From Gammaproteobacteria bacterium (GTDB lineage: Bacteria > Pseudomonadota > Gammaproteobacteria > SZUA-229): 44,958 nucleotides of DNA. Shown piece by piece: positions 8,082 through 16,945 of the stretch; the stretch's first letter is position 1; each line of letters opens with the position of its first letter. The translations under genes were made by a program, and so were the position numbers. The notes beneath the pieces were generated by a model. That model was not told where the DNA came from. It saw only the letters and a list, made by a program, of their open reading frames with translations, and did no database searches. The stretch covers positions 1 to 44,958 of the forward strand of contig DAOWFN010000092.1 in assembly GCA_030637945.1 (NCBI GenBank), in the 5' to 3' direction.

Positions 8082-9323
8082 ATGGCAGCATTTGATTACA
8101 TTGCACTGGATGCAAAAGGCAAAGAGTTAAAAGGGATCATCGAAGGTGATGGTGCCAGACAGGTTCGCCAGATATTACGTGATAAGGGCTTGATGCCGCT
8201 GGAGATCACCGAGAGTCTTAAAAAAGCGCAAGGCAAGCAGGGTAGTGGTAAAAGTGCGGGCCTGAATAAGCCGCTTTTTTTACAGCGTAGTATCAGCTCA
8301 ACAGAATTAGCTTTATTGACAAGACAGCTGGCCACATTGATCCAGGCAGCTTTACCATTGGATGAAACACTTTCAGCCGTTGCCAATCAAACGGACAAAC
8401 CAAGAATAAAAAGTATGTTGTACGCGATTCGTTCCCGCGTACTCGAAGGTCATACACTCGCTGCAGGTCTTGCCGACTACCCCAAGGTTTTTCCAGAATT
8501 ATATCGTGCGACAGTCGATGCAGGTGAGCAATCCGGTCATCTTGATACGGTATTGGAGCGCCTGGCGGATTACACTGAAAGCCAGCAGGAAATTCAGAGC
8601 AAAGTCAGGCAGGCACTAATTTATCCTGCATTTCTATCATTGTTTGCGATTGCCATTGTTGTTTTCATGATGACCAGCATCGTGCCGCAGGTGGTTTCGG
8701 TCTTTGAGGATACGGGGCAGGAGTTACCGGGGCTGACCATCTCATTGATTGCGATGAGTGATTTTGTTGTTGATTATGGTCTGTTGATGTTGTTTGTCGT
8801 AGTTGCTGCTATTGTCGGTTTCAAGGTAGCGTTAACAAAGCCGGCGTTTGTGATGAAATACCACATGTTCCTGTTTCGGTTGCCGATTATTCAACGTCTC
8901 GTGCGTGGTTTGAATGCGGCATTGTTTACCCGCACATTCAGTATCCTTAGTGGTAGTGGCGTAACCGTTCTCGAAGCGATGAAAATTTCAGCAAAAGTAG
9001 TGGCGAACCTGCCGATGAGGGAGGCGATTTTGCAGGCGACAGACCGGGTGCGCGAAGGTACAGGAATAAAAAATGCACTGGAGCATAGCAAGTTATTTCC
9101 CCCGATGACTCTGCAGCTTATCGCCAGCGGGGAAAACAGTGGTAAGTTAGAAGAAATGCTGGAACGCGCTTCGATGCAACTGGAACGTGAGCAAGTAACG
9201 TTGATTGCTTACATCGTGGGTATATTAGAGCCGGTGATCATTCTGGCCATGGGTCTGATGGTATTGCTTATCGTTCTGGGTATCCTGTTGCCGATATTTG
9301 ATTTGAATTCATTGGTGAAATAA
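8082..9323 (+). CDS. gspF: Type II secretion inner-membrane platform protein GspF
   Basis: This 413-residue polytopic protein sits at the centre of the assembly platform and couples the GspE ATPase to pseudopilin addition. The N-terminal FDYIALDAKGKELKGIIEGD block is typical. Two GspF repeat domains (about residues 75-200 and 275-400) contain ELALLTRQLATLIQAALPLDE and NAALFTRTFSILSGSGVTVLEA. Hydrophobic helices lie near 185-205, 225-245 and 380-402. Family length is about 400. No Shine-Dalgarno is visible: the inverted repeat upstream ends almost at the start codon, so expression may depend on coupling or on that structure. The gsp arm stops here; gspG is elsewhere. Confidence 0.95.
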   Translation: MAAFDYIALDAKGKELKGIIEGDGARQVRQILRDKGLMPLEITESLKKAQGKQGSGKSAGLNKPLFLQRSISSTELALLTRQLATLIQAALPLDETLSAVANQTDKPRIKSMLYAIRSRVLEGHTLAAGLADYPKVFPELYRATVDAGEQSGHLDTVLERLADYTESQQEIQSKVRQALIYPAFLSLFAIAIVVFMMTSIVPQVVSVFEDTGQELPGLTISLIAMSDFVVDYGLLMLFVVVAAIVGFKVALTKPAFVMKYHMFLFRLPIIQRLVRGLNAALFTRTFSILSGSGVTVLEAMKISAKVVANLPMREAILQATDRVREGTGIKNALEHSKLFPPMTLQLIASGENSGKLEEMLERASMQLEREQVTLIAYIVGILEPVIILAMGLMVLLIVLGILLPIFDLNSLVK

Positions 9324-9341
9324 AAAACTTTAACCGCAGAG

Positions 9342-9485
9342 GACACGGAGGTCATAGAGTTTTTTGTAGGAGCGAATTCATTCGCACAATGGTGCCAAAG
9401 TATGTGTTCGTCGTGCGAATGAATTCGCACCTGCATTAAAATAGCTAAACAACACTAACAATCTTTTCTCGGTGACCTCCGTGGT
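9342..9485. repeat. Nested inverted repeats between the convergent gspF and yggT genes
   Basis: The outer arms are 9342-9359 and 9468-9485, sharing a GGAGGTCA core with 14 of 18 positions pairing. The inner arms are 9365-9387 and 9413-9435, with 21 of 23 positions pairing. Each inner arm is itself palindromic around GCGAATTCATTCGC. The inner unit is the same family as the palindrome at 35243-35270, so it is dispersed in this genome. It may act as a bidirectional terminator for the convergent genes; no long T-run is present. Confidence 0.8.
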
Positions 9486-9494
9486 GAAAAAATT

Positions 9495-10046
9495 TCATAA
9501 CATCTGAAATAGCGACAGCACTAGGCGTTTGATAAACATCAAACCAATCAACGCCATTATCGTAGATAGATCAATACCACCGATTGGTGGGACATGTTTT
9601 TTTATCGGGTTGAGCACAGGCGCGGTCAGACTACGCAGCAGGCTGCTAACCGGATGATAAGGGTCAGGGTTTATCCAGCTTAGGATGGCCTGAACGAATA
9701 AAGCAACAATAAAGATGTCGAAGGTAAGGGATACCAGATCATAAAGTCCCTTGATTAAAAGCTGCAAGCCATCCATCGGATAACCGGCAATACTGAATAT
9801 AAGAACCATTTTTACGATAAGTAAAACCAGTACCAGTACTAGTGTAGCGGTATCTATTTTTTTTATACTGGGAATAAATCGTCGGGCAGGATTGACTAAA
9901 GGCTGAGTGGCTTTAACTATAAACTGTGAGATCGGGTTGTAAAAATCTGCACCTACCTGTTGCAGTATGAAACGCAGCAACATGATAGCGATGTAAATAC
10001 TAAAAAGAGTATTTATCAGAAAGATAAAGGGATTGTCGTGACTCAT
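9495..10046 (-). CDS. yggT: YggT family integral membrane protein
   Basis: This 183-residue membrane protein has two copies of the YggT repeat, each a helix pair around a conserved NP motif (FYNPISQFIVKATQPLVNPARR and PYHPVSSLLRSLTAPVLNPIKK). The precise role is unsettled; family members have been linked to osmotic tolerance and, in other lineages, to division or thylakoid biogenesis. It lies 39 bp downstream of proC on the same strand, a pairing seen in many gammaproteobacteria. Confidence 0.92.
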   Translation of the reverse strand: MSHDNPFIFLINTLFSIYIAIMLLRFILQQVGADFYNPISQFIVKATQPLVNPARRFIPSIKKIDTATLVLVLVLLIVKMVLIFSIAGYPMDGLQLLIKGLYDLVSLTFDIFIVALFVQAILSWINPDPYHPVSSLLRSLTAPVLNPIKKHVPPIGGIDLSTIMALIGLMFIKRLVLSLFQML

Positions 10047-10085
10047 TATTTTTAGCCTGCCAATAAAATGTTAAATTATTTTTAC

Positions 10086-10931
10086 TTATTCTGAACCAAG
10101 TTCATCTGCCAGTGATATAGACCGATCGTTTGCTGCTTGCAGGGCCTCAAAAACAATTTGTTGAAAATTTGCAGACTGAAAATTCAAGATCGCCTGTTCA
10201 GTTGTGCCACCTTTCGAGGTTACGTTTTTTCGTAGATCAGCAGGCGATAAGTCGCTTTCAGTAGCCATACGCGCTGCCCCAAGGGCCGTCTGCAAGACCA
10301 GCTGTTGCGCGACTTCAGTTGTTAAGCCTAGTTTTTCACCCGCTTGTTGCATGGCTTCCATTAACAGGAAGAAATAAGCTGGACCACTGCCTGAAACGGC
10401 CGTAACAGCGTTTAGTAGTTCTTCTTTATCTACCCAGATGACAAGGCCGACAGCTTTAAGAATATTTTCTGCCTGTTGCTTTTGCTCGTCTGTGACTGAT
10501 TCATTCGCAAACAAACCAGATGCGCCACATTGTAATAAAGCAGGTGTATTCGGCATACATCTAACGATCGCCCGTTGTCCGGCAGGCTTGTCCTGGTTTA
10601 ACCAGCGGTTGATGTCGGTGCTTCTAACGCCGGCAGCAATAGAGATAAATAACGGGTGTTTAGTGTGGCTGCTGCCGAGTTGTTGGCATACGGTTTTTAG
10701 TACCTGTGGTTTGACTGCCAAAATGATAATTTCGCAATTCTCCAGCACATTAACGTCTGCTCCTGTGCCGACGTTAAATTCAGTGGATAGCGTTTTGCGT
10801 TTTTTAGCATCAGGCTCAGTAACAATAATGTCAGCGGCTAGATAACCTGCATTAATCAGTCCGCCAATAAGGCTGCCGGCCATGTTGCCGCCGCCAATAA
10901 ATCCAATCGTAGGCATCGGTGGTTCACACAT
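10086..10931 (-). CDS. proC: Pyrroline-5-carboxylate reductase ProC
   Basis: This enzyme makes L-proline from 1-pyrroline-5-carboxylate with NAD(P)H. The Rossmann motif is IGFIGGGNMAGSLIGGL. The C-terminal dimer domain carries the family signature around SGSGPAYFFLLMEAMQQAGEKLGL, and the DLRKNVTSKGGTTEQAI block is also typical. The frame opens at 10931, but Met6 (10916, MPTIGFIGGGNM) matches the usual N-terminus better, and neither has a strong ribosome-binding site. The neighbouring yggS gene, common between proC and pilT in Pseudomonas, is missing here. It is divergent from pilT. Confidence 0.94.
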   Translation of the reverse strand: MCEPPMPTIGFIGGGNMAGSLIGGLINAGYLAADIIVTEPDAKKRKTLSTEFNVGTGADVNVLENCEIIILAVKPQVLKTVCQQLGSSHTKHPLFISIAAGVRSTDINRWLNQDKPAGQRAIVRCMPNTPALLQCGASGLFANESVTDEQKQQAENILKAVGLVIWVDKEELLNAVTAVSGSGPAYFFLLMEAMQQAGEKLGLTTEVAQQLVLQTALGAARMATESDLSPADLRKNVTSKGGTTEQAILNFQSANFQQIVFEALQAANDRSISLADELGSE

Positions 10932-11120
10932 CGGTTAATTACAATAATGGATAAATTTTAACATACTCACTAGGCATCCAAGCTTTTGTTCATTCATCAG
11001 AGTCTCCTTAAAGCAAAAATATTGATGAAATACTCGCCGAATACAGGAAGAAAGTGGATTTTTTAGCTATAAATAGGGGAGTCATAAAAAGAACAGTTTT
11101 AAGTATATCAGGGGAAATTG

Positions 11121-12155
11121 ATGGATATCGCTCAGTTACTTGCATTTAGCGTAAAAAATGGGGCATCGGATTTACATTTGTCTGCGGGGTTGCCTCCGAT
11201 GATCCGTGTGGATGGAGACGTGCGACGTATTAATGTTGACCCTATGGATCATGAGCACGTCCATGGCATGGTGTACGACATCATGAACGACAAACAGCGC
11301 AAGACTTTTGAGGAATATCTGGAAACTGACTTTTCGTTTGAGATTCCTGGTCTGGCTCGTTTTCGTGTAAATGCGTTTAATCATAATCGTGGTGCAGGTG
11401 CGGTTTTTCGTACGATTCCATCAAAAATTTTGACACTGGAAGAGTTAGGTGCACCGAAGATATTTGAAGAGATTTCAGATACACCTCGCGGTATCGTATT
11501 GGTTACAGGCCCGACGGGGTCAGGGAAATCAACCACACTTGCAGCCATGGTGAACTATGTTAACGAAAACCATTACGGCCATATCCTCACCATTGAAGAC
11601 CCGATCGAATTTGTGCATGAGAGTAAAAAATCGTTGATCAATCAGCGTGAGGTACATCGCGACACCCTGGGTTTTAGTGAAGCTCTCCGGTCTGCATTAC
11701 GTGAAGACCCGGACGTTATCCTGGTGGGTGAGATGCGTGACCTCGAAACAATTCGACTCGCATTATCTGCTGCTGAAACAGGCCATCTGGTGTTCGGTAC
11801 CTTGCATACCAGTTCGGCTGCGAAGACCGTCGACCGTATCGTTGACGTATTTCCAGCGGCTGAGAAAGAGATGGTACGTGCGATGTTGTCAGAATCATTG
11901 CGCTCTGTCATCTCACAGACCCTGCTGAAAAAAATTGGCGGCGGCCGTATAGCCGCACATGAAATCATGATCGGCACATCCGCGATTAAAAACCTGATCC
12001 GTGAGAACAAGATTGCACAGATGTTTTCTGCGATCCAAACAGGCCAGTCGCTGGGCATGCAAACACTGGATCAGAACCTGGAAGAACTGTTATCACGAGG
12101 GCTGATCAGTAAAGATGAAGCACGTAAAAAAGCGGCTAATAAAGATCTTTTCTAA
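11121..12155 (+). CDS. pilT: Type IV pilus retraction ATPase PilT
   Basis: This 344-residue hexameric ATPase depolymerises type IV pili and drives twitching. The ATG at 11121 is chosen over the TTG one codon earlier because GGGG lies six bases upstream and because MDIAQLLAFSVKNGASDLHLSAG matches the known PilT N-terminus. Walker A is GPTGSGKST with Lys136, the Asp box is TIEDPIEFVH, Walker B is ILVGEMRDLET, and the His box is LVFGTLHTS. The AIRNLIRE-type motif needed for retraction is present as AIKNLIRENK. It is the closest of the three tandem paralogues to canonical PilT in both sequence and length. Confidence 0.96.
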   Translation: MDIAQLLAFSVKNGASDLHLSAGLPPMIRVDGDVRRINVDPMDHEHVHGMVYDIMNDKQRKTFEEYLETDFSFEIPGLARFRVNAFNHNRGAGAVFRTIPSKILTLEELGAPKIFEEISDTPRGIVLVTGPTGSGKSTTLAAMVNYVNENHYGHILTIEDPIEFVHESKKSLINQREVHRDTLGFSEALRSALREDPDVILVGEMRDLETIRLALSAAETGHLVFGTLHTSSAAKTVDRIVDVFPAAEKEMVRAMLSESLRSVISQTLLKKIGGGRIAAHEIMIGTSAIKNLIRENKIAQMFSAIQTGQSLGMQTLDQNLEELLSRGLISKDEARKKAANKDLF

Positions 12156-12226
12156 ATTAGCTGATGATTAATAATCGAAATATTCAGAGTGACCGTATTA
12201 ATAAATTAAGTAATGAGGTGGTCTAA

Positions 12227-13390
12227 GTGGATCGCGATAAAGCAATAAAATACATGCATGACCTGCTGCGAACTATGGTACAGAAGGATGGTTCTGACCT
12301 GTTCATTACTGCGGGCGCAGTTCCTTCTATCAAGGTCGATGGTGAAATGAAGCCGTTGTCGAATCAGTCGTTAAATCCACAGCATACGCAGGTGCTGGTC
12401 AGTGCGATCATGAACGATAAACAACGTGCAGAATTTGAAGAGACGCAGGAGTGTAATTTCGCGATTAGTCTGCCGGGCCTCTCACGATTTCGTGTCAATG
12501 CATTTACCCAACGTGGCTCTGTTGGTGTCGTGCTTCGTGTTATCCGTTCAGATATTCCAGTCTTTGAAGATTTAAACTTGCCGCCTGTATTACAAGATAT
12601 AGCGATGACTAAACGTGGCCTGGTTATTTTTGTAGGAGCTACCGGATCTGGTAAGTCTACATCGTTAGCAGCGATGGTTGGATATCGTAACCAGAATAGT
12701 CATGGCCATATTATTACTATCGAAGATCCGATCGAGTTCGTGCACAACCATGGTAACTGTATCGTGACGCAACGTGAAGTAGGTGTTGATACAGATAGTT
12801 ATGAAATAGCGCTGAAAAATACTTTACGACAGGCGCCAGATGTTATTTTGATCGGTGAGATACGTGACCGTGAAACAATGGAACATGCTATTGCTTTTGC
12901 CGAGACTGGCCACCTATGTTTATCGACATTACATGCGAATAGTACTAATCAGGCACTGGATCGTATTATCAACTTCTTCCCGGAAGAGCGACGTCAACAA
13001 CTGTTGATGGACCTGTCATTAAATTTAAAGAGTTTGGTCTCGCAGCGTCTGATAGCAACAACATCAGGGACAGGCCGTGTGGCGGCAGTTGAGATCATGA
13101 TCAATTCACCATTGATGGCGGACTTAATATTTAAAGGTGAAGTCCACGAAATAAAAGAACTGATGACGAAATCTACAGAACTCAGCATGCAGACATTTGA
13201 CCAGGCATTATTTGATCTGTATGAGAGCGGCCAGATTACATATGAAGACGCATTAAGGAATGCAGACTCTGTCAATGATTTACGCTTGAGGATTAAGCTG
13301 GAAGGCAATGAATCGAAGAACAATGATTTGATGGAAGGCCTGGATAACGTAACGATAGAAGATAGCGATGATAAATCACGTTTTATGTGA
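12227..13390 (+). CDS. pilU: PilT-dependent retraction ATPase PilU
   Basis: This 387-residue PilT paralogue boosts retraction force together with PilT. The start is a GTG at 12227 with GAGGTGG just upstream. Walker A is GATGSGKST (Lys143), the Asp box is TIEDPIEFVHNHGNC, Walker B is ILIGEIRDRETME, and the His box is LCLSTLHANSTNQALDRI. These are PilU-type signatures. A C-terminal extension after NADSVNDLRLRIKLEG is also PilU-like. It is 71 bp downstream of pilT and probably co-transcribed with it and with the third paralogue. Confidence 0.93.
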   Translation: MDRDKAIKYMHDLLRTMVQKDGSDLFITAGAVPSIKVDGEMKPLSNQSLNPQHTQVLVSAIMNDKQRAEFEETQECNFAISLPGLSRFRVNAFTQRGSVGVVLRVIRSDIPVFEDLNLPPVLQDIAMTKRGLVIFVGATGSGKSTSLAAMVGYRNQNSHGHIITIEDPIEFVHNHGNCIVTQREVGVDTDSYEIALKNTLRQAPDVILIGEIRDRETMEHAIAFAETGHLCLSTLHANSTNQALDRIINFFPEERRQQLLMDLSLNLKSLVSQRLIATTSGTGRVAAVEIMINSPLMADLIFKGEVHEIKELMTKSTELSMQTFDQALFDLYESGQITYEDALRNADSVNDLRLRIKLEGNESKNNDLMEGLDNVTIEDSDDKSRFM

Positions 13391-13449
13391 TCCGTTTTTT
13401 ATTTCATGTTGAAAAGCACTGAAGCGTAACAACTAGTTGAGATGAGAAA

Positions 13450-14574
13450 ATGAATTTGCAACCGTACTTAAAATTAATGTCTGAGCAGCAAGCGTCTGAT
13501 ATGTATTTCACAACAGGCGCGCCTGTCAGTGTGCGTATCGAAGGTGCGATGCGTCCGGTTGGAAAAAGCATGCTGAGCCCTGGCATGACTAAAAAGCTTG
13601 CATACGATTTGCTTACTCCGGTTCAGATCAAGGAGTTTGAAAGAACGCTTGAATTAAATCTAGGCGTCTCATATATCGATCTGGGAAGATTTCGTATAAA
13701 CATCTATCTGCAACGCGGCGAAGTTTCTATGGTTATTCGCTACATAAAAGCAGATATACCGACTATTGATGATCTTGGTTTGCCAGAAGTTTACAAGACC
13801 ATGATCATGTGTAAAAAAGGATTAATTCTTGTGGTAGGTGCAACTGGCATGGGGAAATCAACTTCGCTGGCATCGATGCTTGATTATCGTAATATGACAG
13901 AAAGTGGCCATATCCTCACTATTGAAGATCCTATCGAGTTTATGTTTCGTCATAAAAAATGTATCGTCGGGCAGCGTGAAGTGGGGCTGGATACATTGTC
14001 ATTTGATAATGCATTACGAGAAGCGATGCGCGAAGCACCCGATGTCATCATGATCGGAGAGTCACGTGATAAAGAAACAATGGAAGCTGCATTACGTTAT
14101 GCAGATACTGGTCATCTGTGCTTGACCACATTGCATGCGACAAATGCACATCAGACACTGGATCGCATGTTGCACTATTTTCCCAGCGAAGCCCACAATC
14201 AGGTGTTAATGGATCTATCTTTAAATTTGAACTGTATCCTGGCGCAGCGACTCGTTAAAACAGAAAATGGCAACCGTGTACCTGCTATTGAAGTTATGGT
14301 AAATACGCCCTATATCAGTAAATTGATACGTGACGGGAACTTCCATGAGATCAACGATATCATGGAAAAAGGAAATGACGAAGGAATGAAAACATTTGAT
14401 CAGTCATTGCTGGAATTGTATAAAGCCGGCCAGATCAGTCTGGATGCTGCACTGGTCAACGCGGATTCGGCGAGTGAGCTTGAATGGAAGATTAATTTTG
14501 GTGGAGGTATGAATGATTCGCGCGAAAATGAAGCAGCTGATTTTCCAAGTACGTCAACCGAAACAAAAAAATAA
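13450..14574 (+). CDS. Third tandem PilT/PilU family ATPase
   Basis: This 374-residue protein is the third consecutive retraction-type ATPase. Walker A is GATGMGKST (Lys136), with Met where PilT and PilU have Ser. The Asp box is TIEDPIEFMFRHKKC. The Walker B region reads IMIGESRDKETME, with Ser replacing the Ile or Met seen in PilU and PilT. The His box is LCLTTLHATNAHQTLDRML. Overall it is nearer PilU than PilT, so it is likely a diverged PilU copy, with the catalytic residues kept. The N-terminus (SDMYFTTGAPVSVRIEGAMRP) keeps the PAS-like domain. The start ATG follows GATGAGAAA. It ends only 11 bp from the convergent pyrX stop. I know no settled gene name. Confidence 0.88.
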   Translation: MNLQPYLKLMSEQQASDMYFTTGAPVSVRIEGAMRPVGKSMLSPGMTKKLAYDLLTPVQIKEFERTLELNLGVSYIDLGRFRINIYLQRGEVSMVIRYIKADIPTIDDLGLPEVYKTMIMCKKGLILVVGATGMGKSTSLASMLDYRNMTESGHILTIEDPIEFMFRHKKCIVGQREVGLDTLSFDNALREAMREAPDVIMIGESRDKETMEAALRYADTGHLCLTTLHATNAHQTLDRMLHYFPSEAHNQVLMDLSLNLNCILAQRLVKTENGNRVPAIEVMVNTPYISKLIRDGNFHEINDIMEKGNDEGMKTFDQSLLELYKAGQISLDAALVNADSASELEWKINFGGGMNDSRENEAADFPSTSTETKK

Positions 14575-14585
14575 CTTACGATAGT

Positions 14586-15881
14586 TTAACTACTCTCAGC
14601 GTCACTAAACAGTAAATCACCGTTTACCATGGTGTGTTTAACTTTTCCCTGAAAATTCCATCCTAGAAATGGTGTGTTCTTACCACTGCTGTATATGGCA
14701 TCGCTTACTAGTTGCCAGTCTTCGGTTTCATCATATATACAGATATCGGCATTTGCTCCGACAGATAAAGTGCCGGCATCAATACCCAGGATCGTTGCTG
14801 GTGAGCATGTGATTTTTTTGATTATATCGCTTGTCGTAAGTGGTGTTTGTTGTGACAGTCGTAAACATAATGGTAATAACGTTTCTAGTCCTGAGATGCC
14901 CGCTTCGGTACTCGCAAAAGGTGCCTGTTTGGCATCGATATCATGTGGTTGATGGTCTGAGCATATGGCATCGATGGTGCCATTTACGACCGCATTTCGT
15001 AATGCTTCCTGGTCACGTTGTGCGCGTAGCGGCGGGATAACATGGCAGGCACTATTGAAGCTGCTTATGTCGTGTTCAGTGAGATGTAACTGATGTGCGC
15101 TAACATCTGCGGTTACGGGTAAGTGCTCATTTTTTGCTCGCGCTATCATTTCCGCACCCTGTGCGCTGGACAGCCGCCCGAAGTGAACGCTGGCACCCGT
15201 CTCTGCAACAAGCTCCAGTGCACGTGCAATAGCGACGGTCTCTGCTGAAACGGGTATGCCTTTTAAGCCTAATCTTGTTGCGATTTCACCTTCGTGTGCG
15301 CTGCCGCCAACGCTCAACCAGTGTTCATCAGGCTCAATAAAAACACGCATATCAAAAGTGGCGGCATAGGTTAAAGCACGCTTGAGTATCTGAGAATTTT
15401 CCACCGGCTTGCGGCAGTTGCTTAATCCTACGCAACCAGCCTGCCGTAAGGCATGCATCTCACTTAAGTGTTCGCCATTTAGACCTGTTGTCAATGCGCC
15501 GAGCGTAACTATACGGCTATGTGCGATACTGGCTGTTTTTTGATTGATTAATTCGACAACAGCGGGTTCATCGATTACCGGGTCGGTGTCTGGCGGGCAG
15601 CACAATGTCGTGATGCCGGCATTGGTAGCAGCAATAGTTTCGCTTTTGATGGTTGCTTTATGTTCTTGTCCGGGTTCACGTAAACGTGCGCAACAATCGA
15701 CCAGGCCGGGAATAATGGTTAAGTTGCTCGCGTCGATGATCTGGATATCATCCTTCATCGTAAGTGTGTTAGCTGGTTCGATAGCTGCGATTTTCCCGTC
15801 GACGATAAGAATATCGGCGAGTTGATCAACATTGTTTGCAGGGTCTATCAGCTGCCCATTTTTTATAATGGTATTGTTCAT
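14586..15881 (-). CDS. pyrX: Non-catalytic dihydroorotase-like subunit (PyrC'/PyrX)
   Basis: This 431-residue protein has the amidohydrolase fold of class I dihydroorotase, but the metal-binding HxH motif is gone: active enzymes read DxHxHLREPG here, while this protein reads DCCARLREPG near residue 60. The SDHQPHD block near the C-terminal side keeps the aspartate of the active form. In Pseudomonas the equivalent inactive PyrC' is a structural partner needed for aspartate carbamoyltransferase assembly, and it is encoded directly after pyrB as here. Start overlaps the pyrB stop by four bases. A true dihydroorotase must be elsewhere in the genome. It ends convergently with the third pilT-like gene. 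Confidence 0.9.
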   Translation of the reverse strand: MNNTIIKNGQLIDPANNVDQLADILIVDGKIAAIEPANTLTMKDDIQIIDASNLTIIPGLVDCCARLREPGQEHKATIKSETIAATNAGITTLCCPPDTDPVIDEPAVVELINQKTASIAHSRIVTLGALTTGLNGEHLSEMHALRQAGCVGLSNCRKPVENSQILKRALTYAATFDMRVFIEPDEHWLSVGGSAHEGEIATRLGLKGIPVSAETVAIARALELVAETGASVHFGRLSSAQGAEMIARAKNEHLPVTADVSAHQLHLTEHDISSFNSACHVIPPLRAQRDQEALRNAVVNGTIDAICSDHQPHDIDAKQAPFASTEAGISGLETLLPLCLRLSQQTPLTTSDIIKKITCSPATILGIDAGTLSVGANADICIYDETEDWQLVSDAIYSSGKNTPFLGWNFQGKVKHTMVNGDLLFSDAESS

Positions 15882-16936
15882 GGCTTGTCATCCATGTTAT
15901 CTGTATGACTACCGCTTCCGTTGTCATTTTTTTCAGGTTCGCGTCCCAATGTCATCGTCATCACGGCCATGCGAACAGATATGCCATATGATACTTGATC
16001 AAGGATGACTGAACGTGAGCCATCGGCGACGCTGGAATCGATTTCAACACCGCGATTGATGGGGCCTGGATGCATGACGATGGCATCCTTTTTTGCTGCC
16101 CGTAATTTTTCTTCAGTAAGACCATAGAGTTGAAAATATTCTTGTTCGCTAGGTAAGAGCGCGCCTGCCATACGCTCTTTTTGCAAACGCAGCATAATAA
16201 CTACATCAGCGTCCTGGATGCCGGTTTCCAGGTCATGAAAAACATTTACGCCCATGTTTTCAATGCCCACAGGCAGTAATGTTTTTGGTGCGATGACGCG
16301 AACGTCGCCAGTGTTTAGTGTGTTAAGTGCGTGTATCTGCGAGCGTGCGACGCGTGAATGTAAAACATCACCGACGATGGCAACACGAAGATTGCCAAAA
16401 TCCGGTCCCTTGTTCCGACGGATGGTAAACATATCCAGCATGGCTTGAGTGGGGTGTGCATGTCTGCCATCACCGGCGTTGATGACACTGATGTTTGGTG
16501 CCACATGATTGGCAATGTAATGAGCTGCACCTGAATCGCTGTGTCGGACGACAAACATATCGCAGTGCATCGCCTGAATATTTTGCAGCGTGTCGAGCAG
16601 GGTTTCACCTTTTGATGTAGCGGAGGTGCTGATGTTGATATTCAATACATCTGCAGAAAGCCGCTTTGCGGCCAGTTCAAAAGTTGTTCTGGTTCTCGTG
16701 CTGGGCTCAAAAAATAAATTTACAATAGTTTTGCCGCGTAGCAGAGGGACTTTTTTAATGCTTTTTTCGTTGATATCAGTAAAGTTTTCTGCGGTATCCA
16801 GAATTTGCGTCAGTATATTGCTGCCTAGCCCTTCGGTGGTCAGAAAATGTTTTAAGTGACCGTTGTTATCTAATTGTATATTCCATGCATCGTGTCCGAT
16901 TAAAGCGTCAGTGGGTTTTGCTGCTTTGTTCACCAT
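15878..16936 (-). CDS. pyrB: Aspartate carbamoyltransferase catalytic subunit PyrB
   Basis: This 352-residue enzyme joins carbamoyl phosphate and aspartate, the committed step of pyrimidine synthesis. The carbamoyl-phosphate site FFEPSTRTRTTFELAAKRL is intact, and the HPTQAMLD and HPGPINRGVEI motifs are clear. It has an N-terminal extension of about 20 residues and a hydrophilic C-terminal tail (REPEKNDNGSG...), as expected for the Pseudomonas-type enzyme that assembles with PyrX instead of a PyrI regulatory chain. The ATG lies nine bases from the pyrR stop, with AGGAGA upstream. The order is pyrR-pyrB-pyrX. Confidence 0.96.
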   Translation of the reverse strand: MVNKAAKPTDALIGHDAWNIQLDNNGHLKHFLTTEGLGSNILTQILDTAENFTDINEKSIKKVPLLRGKTIVNLFFEPSTRTRTTFELAAKRLSADVLNINISTSATSKGETLLDTLQNIQAMHCDMFVVRHSDSGAAHYIANHVAPNISVINAGDGRHAHPTQAMLDMFTIRRNKGPDFGNLRVAIVGDVLHSRVARSQIHALNTLNTGDVRVIAPKTLLPVGIENMGVNVFHDLETGIQDADVVIMLRLQKERMAGALLPSEQEYFQLYGLTEEKLRAAKKDAIVMHPGPINRGVEIDSSVADGSRSVILDQVSYGISVRMAVMTMTLGREPEKNDNGSGSHTDNMDDKP

Positions 16937-16945
16937 GGTGACCTG

